Below are positions 44,874 to 52,892 of a DNA stretch of 60,368 bases, one piece after another (the first letter of the stretch is position 1; the number at the start of each line of letters is the position of its first letter). Source of the stretch: Burkholderia dolosa (GTDB lineage Bacteria; Pseudomonadota; Gammaproteobacteria; Burkholderiales; Burkholderiaceae); the NCBI RefSeq assembly GCF_902499135.1, contig NZ_CABVPR010000037.1, positions 1-60,368 of the forward strand, given 5' to 3'. A program made the position numbers and the translations under genes. The notes under the pieces are model-generated. The model was not told the origin of the DNA and made no database searches. It saw only the letters and a list, made by a program, of their open reading frames with translations.

Positions 44874-46190
44874 TCAGCCCGCGACGCCGGTGATCAGCAG
44901 CAGGTTCGTGCCGGTGATCACGACGAACAGCACCCACGCGACGGCCTGCATTGCGCGGCCGATCGTATGCTCGCCCATCGTCCGGCGATCGCTGACCGAG
45001 CGGATCAGCGGCCACATCGCGAACGGCAGCTGCAGGCTCAGCAGCACCTGGCTCCATACCAGCAGCTGCCCGACCGAGTTGTCGCCGAGCCACAGCACGC
45101 CGATCAGCGCCGGCGCGAGCGCGAGCCCGCGCGTGATCAGCCGGCGCTGGTAGCACGGAATCTTCGTGTGCAGGAAGCCGTCCATGATCACCTGGCCGGC
45201 GATCGTGCCGGTCAGCGTCGAACTTTGCCCCGACGCGAGCAGCGCGATGCCGAACAGCAGCGCGGCCGCGCCGCCGGCGATCGGCACGATCAGCCGGTAC
45301 GCCTGTTCGATGTCGGCGACGTCGGTCTTGCCGGTCGCATGAAACGCGGCGCCCGCGACGATCAGGATCGCCGCGTTGACGAGCATCGCGACGAACAGCG
45401 ACACGCAGGTGTCGACGCGCACGAGCGCGAGCGTGTCGCGGATCACGCCGCGCGTGCCGCCGACGACGTGCCGCGTCTGCACGACCGACGAATGCAGATA
45501 CAGGTTGTGCGGCATGATCGTCGCGCCGACGATGCCGAGCGCGAGCACGATCGCGTCCTTGCGGTCGTGCCCCGGATCGCCGGGCACGAGCCCGGCCGCG
45601 ACCGCATGCCAGTTCGGCGGCGTGATCGCGACCTGTGCGACGAAGCAGAACGCCATCGTCGCGATCAGCCCGAGCACGATCGCCTCGATCTGCCGAAAGC
45701 CCTTGCCCTGCAGGCCGAGGACGATCAGCGTGTCGAGCGCGGTCAGCACGATGCCCCACGCGAGCGGCACGCCGAGCAGCAGCTTGAACGCGAGCGCGCA
45801 GCCGAGCACCTCCGCGATGTCGCACGCGATGATCGACACTTCCGCGGTCACCCACTGCACGATGCGCCCGAAGCGGCCGTAGCGCTCGTAGCTCGCCTGC
45901 GCGAGATCCTTGCCGGCGACGAGGCCGAGCCGCGCAGCGAGCATCTGCAGAAAGATCGCGGCGACGCTCGAGAACGCGACGACCCACAGCAGCGCGTAGC
46001 CGAACTGCGAGCCGGCCTGGATGTCGGTCGCCCAGTTGCCGGGATCCATGTAGCCGATCGCGACGAGCAGCCCGGGGCCGAAGAAGCGCTTGAGCTTCAG
46101 CCAGCGCGATGCGCGCGCGTCGATCGTGATGCTGCCCTTTACTTCCGACGGGCAGAAGGGGGCGGTGGCGGTGGTGGGCAGGAAGGACAT
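44874..46190 (-). CDS. Nramp-family divalent metal transporter (MntH-like)
   Basis: A 438-residue protein with eleven hydrophobic helices. TM1 carries the metal-binding DPGNW motif (AIGYMDPGNWATDIQAG). TM6 has GATIMPHNLYLHSS with the conserved MPH. Later are ASGQSSTLTGTIAGQVIMDGFL and WSQVLLSLQLPFAMWPLI. It should import Mn2+ or Fe2+ with protons. The first 17 codons overlap the 3' end of the GlxA-type regulator by 52 nt, unusual for unrelated genes. No strong ribosome site is visible. Confidence 0.9.
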   Translation of the reverse strand: MSFLPTTATAPFCPSEVKGSITIDARASRWLKLKRFFGPGLLVAIGYMDPGNWATDIQAGSQFGYALLWVVAFSSVAAIFLQMLAARLGLVAGKDLAQASYERYGRFGRIVQWVTAEVSIIACDIAEVLGCALAFKLLLGVPLAWGIVLTALDTLIVLGLQGKGFRQIEAIVLGLIATMAFCFVAQVAITPPNWHAVAAGLVPGDPGHDRKDAIVLALGIVGATIMPHNLYLHSSVVQTRHVVGGTRGVIRDTLALVRVDTCVSLFVAMLVNAAILIVAGAAFHATGKTDVADIEQAYRLIVPIAGGAAALLFGIALLASGQSSTLTGTIAGQVIMDGFLHTKIPCYQRRLITRGLALAPALIGVLWLGDNSVGQLLVWSQVLLSLQLPFAMWPLIRSVSDRRTMGEHTIGRAMQAVAWVLFVVITGTNLLLITGVAG

Positions 46191-47251
46191 GAAAGCCGGG
46201 GGTCGAGATCGCGATACGGCGATTTTACGGTGATCCGCGCCGCGGCCTCTCGTGCGTCGGCCCGCGCGCCGCCGCGCAGCGGGCGTTCGCGGCCGGCCGC
46301 GCCGTTCGCGGACCCGGCATCCGCGTGCGGCGACGCACCCGCATCGGTCAGCATCCGCTCGCGTTCGGCGATGCGGAACTCGGTCGGCGACATCAGCATG
46401 CGCTGTCGAAACAGCTTCGCGAGACGCTCGCCGCTGCCGAATCCGGTGCGGCGCGCGACCTTGTCGGCCGGCAGCATCGTGTGGACGAGCATGTGGCATG
46501 CGCGTTCGAGCCGCACGTGCTGCACGAACTCGGTCGGCGTCACGCCGATCTCCTTCTTGAAGCGCCGCAGGAAATTGCGCTCGCTCATCGCGGCGGCGCG
46601 CGCGGCTTCCGCGATCGACACGCGGTTCACGCTGCGCGCGCGCAGCCACTGCGCGGACATCCGGATCGACGGGCTCGCGCTCAGTTCGCGAAACGCCCAC
46701 ATCGACTGCACGTAGCGCTGCTCGATCGGCCGCAGCATGTTCGACGCGATTTCCTGCGCGGCGCCGTCGCCGAAATCGGCGCGGAACATGTCGAGGACGG
46801 CGGCGAACACGTCGGTCTCGCGCGGCGGCCGCTCGAGCGTCGCCGCAGCGTCGTGCGGCGCGCCATTCGGCGGCCGGTGCGCAGGCGGCTGCGCTGCGGC
46901 CAGCGCCGGCAGGTCGGCCGCATCGACGATCCAGCGCGCATGCCGGCGAACGTCCGCGAGACGCCGCCGCAATGCGTCGTTCCAGCTCACCGTCACGCGC
47001 TCGCCGTGAAGATGGAGAAACGCGTATGCGCAGCGGCCGTGATCGTCGTCCAGCGGATCGGCGGCGATCTGCACGCCCGACGACGACTGCACGAGCCCGC
47101 CGCGCTCGGATACGTATTTCAGCTGGTAATCCGCGCCGAGCGCATGCAGGCGGTTCGCCAGATTGAAGGCCTCGCCGACACGCGCGGCCTGGGCCAGCGA
47201 AAACCCCGTACTCAGATAGATCACGACCCACCGCTGCTGTGCTGCATTCAC
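46139..47251 (-). CDS. GlxA-type AraC-family regulator
   Basis: A 370-residue regulator. Residues 1-200 resemble a DJ-1/PfpI (class I amidotransferase-like) domain: VVIYLSTGFSLAQAARVGEAFNLAN and YQLKYVSERGGLVQSSSGVQI. The AraC domain is at about 210-300 (VSIAEAARAAAMSERNFLRRFKKEIGVTPTEFVQHVRLERA, ADKVARRTGFGSGERLAKLF). A disordered tail of about 75 residues ending in a poly-proline run (CPPPPPPPSARRK) is unusual and overlaps the mntH start. The start is GTG 47251. It could control mntH by coupling or independently. Confidence 0.82.
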   Translation of the reverse strand: MNAAQQRWVVIYLSTGFSLAQAARVGEAFNLANRLHALGADYQLKYVSERGGLVQSSSGVQIAADPLDDDHGRCAYAFLHLHGERVTVSWNDALRRRLADVRRHARWIVDAADLPALAAAQPPAHRPPNGAPHDAAATLERPPRETDVFAAVLDMFRADFGDGAAQEIASNMLRPIEQRYVQSMWAFRELSASPSIRMSAQWLRARSVNRVSIAEAARAAAMSERNFLRRFKKEIGVTPTEFVQHVRLERACHMLVHTMLPADKVARRTGFGSGERLAKLFRQRMLMSPTEFRIAERERMLTDAGASPHADAGSANGAAGRERPLRGGARADAREAAARITVKSPYRDLDPRLSCPSCPPPPPPPSARRK

Positions 47252-47527
47252 TGGCCAAGCCCCCGACTCTCGTTTCGACTTCTTCTAATACCGTCGAACT
47301 GTCCGGCTTGTAGTTGGATTTTTGATCGCGTGCGACAGGACGGCCATCTTGAAATATGAAGCGTCGGCATCTTAGCCGAACGCCCCCGCGGCCGGCGCGA
47401 AATGGCCGACGCGGACAGCATCATGGCGGATTACTACAGACTGCCGGGCGCCCGCGGTATGCCGATGCAGAATCGCGCAGCGCGGCCGGCGCGCATTCGC
47501 CGTGCGCGTCGAGACGCGTACGTTTGC

Positions 47528-47655
47528 GCGGTGCGGTGCGGTGCGGTGCGGTGCGGTGCGGTGCGGTGCGGTGCGGTGCGGTGCGGTGCGGTGCGGTGCG
47601 GTGCGTGCGGTGCGGTGCGTGCGGTGCGGTGCGGTGCGTGCGGTGCGTGCGGTAC
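47528..47655. repeat. Pentanucleotide (GTGCG) simple sequence repeat
   Basis: Fifteen perfect GTGCG units run from 47531 to 47605, followed by interrupted copies (some shortened to GTGC) to about 47655. The array lies 60-130 nt before the -35 of the LysR promoter. An open frame from GTG 47502 passes through it in frame with the LysR coding sequence. One unit gained or lost shifts that frame, which is how phase-variable genes behave. Confidence 0.95.
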
Positions 47656-47715
47656 GAGCGGTGCAAGCGGTAAACGGAGTAAAAGGACCACAAGCGGCGC
47701 GAACGAACCACGCGG

Positions 47716-47742
47716 TTGCTTCGCGTGCGCATCCCTTAGAAT
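47716..47742 (+). promoter_or_regulatory. Sigma-70-like promoter of the LysR gene
   Basis: TTGCTT (47716-47721), 15 nt, TAGAAT (47737-47742). Transcription would begin near 47749, leaving about 29 nt before GTG 47778. This favours that start over any longer reading through the repeat. Confidence 0.5.
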
Positions 47743-47777
47743 CGGTCGTCCCCGACCACGCCGCCGCCGCCCGTCCC

Positions 47778-48695
47778 GTGCCTGCCGACCACCGCCTCGA
47801 TCTGAACCTGTTCCGCGTGCTCGACGCGATCTACGTGCACGGCGGCATCGGCGCGGCTGCCCGCCAGCTGCATCTGACGCAGCCGGCCGTCACGCACGCG
47901 CTGAACCGGCTGCGCGCACATTTCGACGATCCGCTGTTCGTCCGCCAGGGCAACCGCGTCGTACCGACCGAGCGCACGCGTTCGATCATCGCGGACGTGC
48001 AGCTGCATCTGAAAGGTCTGCAGCGCACCGCGCGCGACCCGGCCGCATTCGATCCCGCGACGCTCGAGCTCGACGTCGCGGTCGGCATCCGCGACGTGCT
48101 CGAGTCGATCGCGCTGCCGCGCATCGTCGCTGCGCTCGCGGCCGAAGCGCCCGGCGTGCGGCTCGTGAGCCGCCGCGTCGCGGTGCGCGACATCGAGCGC
48201 GAGCTCGCATCGGGCAATCTCGATCTCGCGATCGATCGCCGCGTGCAGACCGGCGCGCGGATCGCGACCGAGCGTCTGCTCGACGACGCGCTCGTCGTCG
48301 CGATGCGGCGCGATCATCCGCTCGCGTGCGAACCGCTGCGGCGCGCCGACTATCTCGCCGCGCGGCATATCGCGGTGTCGTCGCTCGGCGAGCCGCAGTC
48401 GCTCGACGTGCTGCTCGGCAACGATGGCCGCCTGCGCCATATCCAGCTCGTGTGCCAGCACTACTTCGCCGCGTGCCAGATCGCGGCGGCCGGCGATCTG
48501 CTCGTCACGCTGCCGCGCACCTACGCGCTGCGCATGACCGCGCTGCTGCCGATCGCCGTGCAGCCGCTGCCGTTGCAGCTGAAGCCGTTTCCGCTGCTCG
48601 CGTACTGGCACGAGTCCCGCGATGCCGATCGCGCGCATCGGTGGGTGCGCAAGCGCATCGCCGCGCTGGTGCGCAGCAGCGCGGGCCACGGATGA
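47778..48695 (+). CDS. LysR-type transcriptional regulator (NodD/SyrM-like group)
   Basis: A 305-residue LysR protein from GTG 47778 (VPADHRLDLNLFRVLDAIYVHGG). The helix-turn-helix is GIGAAARQLHLTQPAVTHALNRLRAHFDDPLFVRQGNRVVPT. The effector domain is ELDVAVGIRDVLESIALPRIV...HWVRKRIAALV. The 'DLNLFRVLDAI' start is typical of the group that lacks extra N-terminal residues. The frame is open upstream through the pentanucleotide array to 47502, so a longer variable N-terminus cannot be excluded. It probably acts on the downstream OsmC gene. Confidence 0.85.
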   Translation: MPADHRLDLNLFRVLDAIYVHGGIGAAARQLHLTQPAVTHALNRLRAHFDDPLFVRQGNRVVPTERTRSIIADVQLHLKGLQRTARDPAAFDPATLELDVAVGIRDVLESIALPRIVAALAAEAPGVRLVSRRVAVRDIERELASGNLDLAIDRRVQTGARIATERLLDDALVVAMRRDHPLACEPLRRADYLAARHIAVSSLGEPQSLDVLLGNDGRLRHIQLVCQHYFAACQIAAAGDLLVTLPRTYALRMTALLPIAVQPLPLQLKPFPLLAYWHESRDADRAHRWVRKRIAALVRSSAGHG

Positions 48696-48801
48696 CGGCC
48701 GGCGCACGCGTGCGCGTGCGGCCGCGTGCGGCACGGTATGCTGGCGCCAGCCGCGCGGCTACGCTGCCGCGCGTTCCTGTCCCGCTTACCGGAGCCCTCC
48801 C

Positions 48802-49203
48802 ATGTCGCTGATCCACGCTACCGCCACGCTCGAAGCCGACGCGCCCGATTACGTCGTCCAGTTGCAGGCCGGCACGCACGCGCTGACCGGCGACGAAGCG
48901 CCGCGCGAAGGCGGCGGGAACCTCGGGCCCGCCCCGTACGAATTCGTGCTCGCCGGTCTCGCGCAGTGCACGGCCGCGACGCTGCGTATGTACATGCAGC
49001 GCAAGCAGTGGCCGGCCGTGCGTATCGGCGTGCGTACCGAGCTGCATGCCGATCGCGAAGGGCAGCAATACGTGCGCCGCGTCGTGACGCTGGACGGCCC
49101 GCTCGACGACACGCAGCGCCGGCGCGCGGCGGAGATCTGCGAGAAGACGCCGGTCACGCTGTTCATCAAGCGCGGCACGCGGATCGAAACGACGCTGAAC
49201 TGA
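48802..49203 (+). CDS. OsmC/Ohr-family peroxide reductase-like protein
   Basis: A 133-residue protein. The first OsmC Cys region is VLAGLAQCTAATLRMYMQRKQWP; the second is RRAAEICEKTPVTLFIKRGTRIETTL with C before the E-K-T/C-P-V motif. Both peroxidatic and resolving cysteines are therefore present. It should reduce organic hydroperoxides. It has the usual OsmC length. It ends at a hairpin shared with the convergent DyP peroxidase gene. Confidence 0.88.
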   Translation: MSLIHATATLEADAPDYVVQLQAGTHALTGDEAPREGGGNLGPAPYEFVLAGLAQCTAATLRMYMQRKQWPAVRIGVRTELHADREGQQYVRRVVTLDGPLDDTQRRRAAEICEKTPVTLFIKRGTRIETTLN

Positions 49204-49260
49204 CGCGCGCGGCGTCGGCACCGGCACCGCGTCGACGATTCGAGCGCCGAAACGCACGAC

Positions 49261-49291
49261 GGGCGGGCCGCGCACGCCGCGCGACCCGCCC
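49261..49291. terminator. Hairpin between convergent OsmC and DyP genes
   Basis: Outer arms GGGCGGG (49261-49267) / CCCGCCC (49285-49291) with further pairing of CGCG blocks inside. No T-run follows on either side, so efficiency is uncertain. Confidence 0.45.
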
Positions 49292-49340
49292 GTTCGTCGA
49301 TGCCGGCACGCGTCTCGCGACGCGTTCGGCTGCGCGCTGC

Positions 49341-50222
49341 TTACAGCCCGAGCGCGGACAGATCGAGCCTGCCCGCCTTCATCGGCGGGCACCAGAAATA
49401 CGCGCCGGTCAGCGGCTGCGTGAAGCGGAACAGTCCGTCGACGATTCCGTCGTCCGCGCCGCTCATCCGGCGCATCTGCACGTCGAACGCGCGGAACGAC
49501 CGGCCGAACGCGACGAAGTACAGCCCCGCGCGGCGCGCATCGGCCCACGGCGACGAGCGGCGCAGCATGAACGCGTCGGGCTCGAAGCTCTCCTGTGCGG
49601 TGCGCTTCACGTGCGAGAACGCGGGTGCATCGTCGAGCTCCTCGTTGTCCGAGCGGCGTCGGCCGATGATGTCGTCCATGTCGGCCGACGCGATGCGCTC
49701 CATCCGGTCGAAATCGTGCACCCACTGCTGGACTGCGACGAAGCTCGACCCGTCGAGCCCCGCGCCCTGCCCCGCGACGATCGCGGCGGCCAGCGCGTCG
49801 TCGCCGGTCGGATTCTCGGTGCCGTCCTCGTAGCCGGACAGATCGCGGTCGTTCGAATAGCGGAACCCGTCGACGACGTCCTGCAGCACGAACGCCGGCG
49901 CGAGCGCACGCTCGATCGCCCGCGCGCGCAGCACGATTTCGCCGCGATCGTCGCCGCGCAGCCACACCCACACGTCGGCCGGCGTGATCGGCAGCGTGCG
50001 GTCGTTCACCGCGAACGCCGGATAGTCGACGAGCCCCGGCACCGGACGGCCGACGTACGCGGCCAGCGCACGTCCGAATCCGACCACCGTATCGCGTCCG
50101 TCGACGATCCCGCGCAGCGCGGCGAGCGCAGCCGGCACGCTGCCGTCGTTCGACATCGTGAAAGTGAGGTATCGGGCCGCCGTGTCGATCGGAGCCAGAA
50201 TGCCTTGCTGAACGTCGCTCAT
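49341..50222 (-). CDS. DyP-type heme peroxidase
   Basis: A 293-residue dye-decolorising peroxidase without signal peptide. The family motif GYEDGTENP (G-x-x-D-G) carries the distal catalytic Asp. The proximal heme His lies in the segment around PAFSHVKRT, and the distal Arg in LRRSSPWADARRAGLYFVAFGRSFRAFD. It should oxidise organic compounds with H2O2 in the cytoplasm. Encapsulin is not nearby. It converges with OsmC, giving two peroxide-related genes end to end. The start follows GAGGAAACG. Confidence 0.9.
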   Translation of the reverse strand: MSDVQQGILAPIDTAARYLTFTMSNDGSVPAALAALRGIVDGRDTVVGFGRALAAYVGRPVPGLVDYPAFAVNDRTLPITPADVWVWLRGDDRGEIVLRARAIERALAPAFVLQDVVDGFRYSNDRDLSGYEDGTENPTGDDALAAAIVAGQGAGLDGSSFVAVQQWVHDFDRMERIASADMDDIIGRRRSDNEELDDAPAFSHVKRTAQESFEPDAFMLRRSSPWADARRAGLYFVAFGRSFRAFDVQMRRMSGADDGIVDGLFRFTQPLTGAYFWCPPMKAGRLDLSALGL

Positions 50223-50362
50223 CGTTTCCTCGGGAATGTATCGAAGTGAAGCTGCGGGCCGATGTCGGCTGGGCGCGGGCGCGGCGCGCGACGCCCGCGA
50301 AAGAAGGGCCAAAACCCTGAATACTAACCGTATCGACGCGGCAACGCGGCATTCGTCCGACG

Positions 50363-50392
50363 TTGCGGCCGCGCGAGCACTGCTGATAGAAT
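50363..50392 (+). promoter_or_regulatory. Sigma-70-like promoter upstream of the ABC exporter
   Basis: TTGCGG (50363-50368), 18 nt, TAGAAT (50387-50392). Transcription would start near 50399 and give a leader of about 270 nt before the ABC gene, with a short open frame inside it. Confidence 0.5.
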
Positions 50393-50445
50393 CGCTGCAC
50401 GTCTTTTTTCGACGTCCTTTCAACGTTCACTTCAGGGAGGTGCAG

Positions 50446-50496
50446 ATGTTCCGAATGCCAGCAGCCTTCCCGAACGTGGTCTCGCGACGCGGCTGA
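50446..50496 (+). CDS. Possible 16-codon leader peptide of the ABC exporter
   Basis: ATG 50446 is preceded by GGGAGGT with 5 nt spacing, a better ribosome site than that of the ABC gene itself. It encodes MFRMPAAFPNVVSRRG and stops at TGA 50494-50496, 174 nt before the exporter start. It lies directly downstream of a good promoter. Peptides of this size often regulate antibiotic-exporter genes through ribosome stalling, but no known arrest motif is seen. The remaining 300-400 nt of this intergenic stretch shows nothing else. Confidence 0.35.
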   Translation: MFRMPAAFPNVVSRRG

Positions 50497-50670
50497 TCCA
50501 GCCCGTCGCCCGCGCCGGCTCCCGAGCAGTGCTTCATTAACGAGCCCGCCAGCGCGTTTTCCCGACAGCCCGTTTCATTCGCCCGCGTCATGCGCGCGGC
50601 TCCGGCTGTTGCGTTTTCGACGTTCTCCGAACCGGAAAGTCCCGTCGCGCGATGCGCCGGGCAACGATAC

Positions 50671-52533
50671 ATGACCAGAAAAACCACCCATCTGGGCGGC
50701 CACGCTTTCCAGGCCGTCTTCGGCTTCACGTTCCGTTACTGGCGCCGGCAGCCGGTGCGCATTGCAGCGGTCGCGATCCTCGCGCTGCTCGCGGCGCTCG
50801 CCGACGTGCTCACGCCGCTGTTCGCCGGCCGCCTCGTCGACGCGCTGTCGACCGGCCTCACCGACCGCGCCGCGGCGTGGCATGCGGCGCTCGCCGCGTT
50901 CAGCGCGCTCGCGGCGCTCGGCATCGGCGCGACGCTGCTGCGCCAGGGCGTCTACCTGAACATCATCACGCTGACGCTGAAGATGATGAGCGAGATCGCC
51001 GCCGCGTCGTTTCACCGCGTGCAGCGCTTCTCGACCGACTGGCACGCGAACAGCTTCGCGGGCTCGACCGTGCGCAAGATCACGCGCGGCATCTGGGCGC
51101 TCGACCTGCTGAACGACACCGTGCTGATCGCGCTGCTGCCGTCGGTCACGATGCTCGTCGGCGCGACCGTGCTGCTCGGCACGCACTGGCCCGTGATGGG
51201 GCTCGTCGTCGGCGCGGGCTCGCTGCTGTACGTGTCGGTGACGGTCGCGGTGTCGCTCGGCATCGTCGCGCCGGCCGCGCGGCTCGGCAACCTGTGGGAC
51301 ACGCGCATGGGCGGCGCGCTCGCGGACGCGGTGAGCTGCAACGCCGTCGTCAAGGCGTTCGGCGCGGAAGCGCGCGAAGAAGCGCGGCTCGCACGCGTGA
51401 TCGCGAAGTGGCGGCAGCGCACGCGCCGCACGTGGGTGCGCGGCACGTTCAACGGCGGGCTGCAAGGCGCGATGCTCGTCGCGATGCAGGCCGCGATGAT
51501 CGGCGTCGCGCTGCGGCTGTGGGCGCGCGACGAGGCGAGCGTCGGCGACATCGCGTTCGCGCTGACGATGTTCTTCATGCTGCAGGGCTATCTGCGCGAC
51601 GTCGGGATGCACATCCGCAACCTGCAGCGCTCGGTCAACGACATGGAAGAACTCGTCGCGCTCGAGCGGCAGCCGCTCGGGATCGACGATCGCCCGAACG
51701 CGCCCGCGATCCGGATCACCGACGGCGACATCCGCTTCGAGCACGTGACGTTCCGCTACGGCAACCATCCGGTGCCGCTGTACGACGACTTCTCGATGCG
51801 GATCGCGCCCGGCGAGCGCGTGGGCCTCGTCGGCCATTCGGGATCGGGCAAGACGACGTTCATCAAGCTGATCCAGCGCCTGTACGACGTGTCGGGCGGC
51901 CGCATCACGATCGACGGGCAGGACATCGCGCACGTACGGCAGGACTCGCTGCGCAGCCAGATCGCGATCGTCCAGCAGGAACCGGTGCTGTTCCACCGCA
52001 CGCTCGCGGAGAACATCGCGTATGCGCGCCCCGACGCGAGCCGCGCCGACATCGAGCGCGCCGCGCGGCTCGCGAGCGCGCACGACTTCATCGCCGCGCT
52101 GCCGGACGGCTACGACACGCTCGTCGGCGAACGCGGGATCAAGCTGTCCGGCGGCGAGCGTCAGCGTGTCGCGATCGCGCGCGCGTTCCTCGCCGACGCG
52201 CCGATCCTGATCCTCGACGAAGCGACGTCGAGCCTCGACAGCGAAAGCGAAGTGCTGATCCAGCAGGCGATGGAGCGGCTGATGATCGGCCGCACGACGC
52301 TGGTCGTCGCACACCGGCTGTCGACGGTGCGCGCGCTCGACCGGCTGCTCGTGCTCGATCGCGGCCGCGTGATCGAGGAGGGCAGTCACGACGAGCTGAT
52401 CCGCATCGACGGCGGCATCTACCGCCGGCTGTTCGAGCGGCAGGCGCTGGAGCTCGCGAAGGGGCTGGCCGATCCGCCGCGGCGTACGGTCGGCGGCGAT
52501 GCGGGGCCGCTCGGCGAGCCTGCGGAGGCGTGA
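50671..52533 (+). CDS. ABC exporter, fused membrane and ATPase domains
   Basis: A 620-residue half-transporter. Six helices span about 30-325. The nucleotide-binding domain covers 360-590: Walker A GHSGSGKTT, Q-loop VQQEPVLF, signature LSGGERQ, Walker B ILILDEATSS, D-loop and H-loop VVAHRLS. It resembles the MsbA/MdlB export class and would act as a homodimer; the substrate is unknown. ATG 50671 is chosen from family alignment; its ribosome site is weak. Two terminators follow. Confidence 0.88.
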   Translation: MTRKTTHLGGHAFQAVFGFTFRYWRRQPVRIAAVAILALLAALADVLTPLFAGRLVDALSTGLTDRAAAWHAALAAFSALAALGIGATLLRQGVYLNIITLTLKMMSEIAAASFHRVQRFSTDWHANSFAGSTVRKITRGIWALDLLNDTVLIALLPSVTMLVGATVLLGTHWPVMGLVVGAGSLLYVSVTVAVSLGIVAPAARLGNLWDTRMGGALADAVSCNAVVKAFGAEAREEARLARVIAKWRQRTRRTWVRGTFNGGLQGAMLVAMQAAMIGVALRLWARDEASVGDIAFALTMFFMLQGYLRDVGMHIRNLQRSVNDMEELVALERQPLGIDDRPNAPAIRITDGDIRFEHVTFRYGNHPVPLYDDFSMRIAPGERVGLVGHSGSGKTTFIKLIQRLYDVSGGRITIDGQDIAHVRQDSLRSQIAIVQQEPVLFHRTLAENIAYARPDASRADIERAARLASAHDFIAALPDGYDTLVGERGIKLSGGERQRVAIARAFLADAPILILDEATSSLDSESEVLIQQAMERLMIGRTTLVVAHRLSTVRALDRLLVLDRGRVIEEGSHDELIRIDGGIYRRLFERQALELAKGLADPPRRTVGGDAGPLGEPAEA

Positions 52534-52536
52534 GCG

Positions 52537-52562
52537 AAGAAGCGGCTACGCAGCCGCTTCTT
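52537..52562 (+). terminator. First terminator after the ABC exporter
   Basis: AAGAAGCGGCT / AGCCGCTTCTT, a perfect 11-bp stem with ACGC loop, begins 3 nt after the stop codon. The descending arm is pyrimidine-rich but no long T-run follows. Confidence 0.6.
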
Positions 52563-52636
52563 GCGACGGCGCGGCGCGGCGGCGTCGCAACTCACGCCGC
52601 CCGCTGTCGAAACGCCGATCGCCCCCGTTGAACTCG

Positions 52637-52664
52637 GGCCGTGCGCACCGCACGGCCTTTTTTT
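52637..52664 (+). terminator. Second, canonical intrinsic terminator after the ABC exporter
   Basis: GGCCGTGCG-CAC-CGCACGGCC (9-bp stem, 3-nt loop) followed directly by TTTTTTT (52658-52664). A textbook Rho-independent terminator on the plus strand. Confidence 0.9.
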
Positions 52665-52700
52665 CATTCGCGGCTGGCTGTGGCTGTCGCGCGCTGCGCC

Positions 52701-52861
52701 GCTTGCTGCTTGCTGCTTGCTGCTTGCTGCTTGCTGCTTGCTGCTTGCTGCTTGTTGCTCGCTGCTCGCCCCTTGCTGCTCGCCGCTCGCCGCTCGCTGC
52801 TCGCTGCTCGCCCCTTGCCGCTCGCCGCTGGCCGCTTGCCGCGCGCCCCTTGCCGCTCGCG
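52701..52861. repeat. Heptanucleotide tandem array (about 23 units)
   Basis: The first seven units are perfect GCTTGCT (52701-52749). The next sixteen are variants (GCTCGCT, GCTCGCC, CCTTGCC, GCTGGCC and others) that keep the 7-nt period to 52861. It lies between the ABC terminator and the 3' end of the convergent MFS gene. Confidence 0.92.
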
Positions 52862-52892
52862 GCATACATGCGCCTGCCGTACGCACGCGCTT

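Larger units (their letters stand above)
47252..47777. other. Divergent intergenic region with pentanucleotide array
   Basis: 526 nt between the GlxA-type regulator and the LysR gene. The left part is ordinary and contains the regulator's promoter side (AT-rich near 47300-47360). The centre is the GTGCG array. The right end carries a sigma-70-like promoter for the LysR gene. Confidence 0.5.

Noticed and set aside
47502-47777. LysR start at GTG 47502 giving 92 extra residues
   Set aside because: The extension is encoded by the repeat array, and a -35/-10 pair lies downstream of it; GTG 47778 gives the normal LysR length. Kept as a phase-variation possibility only.
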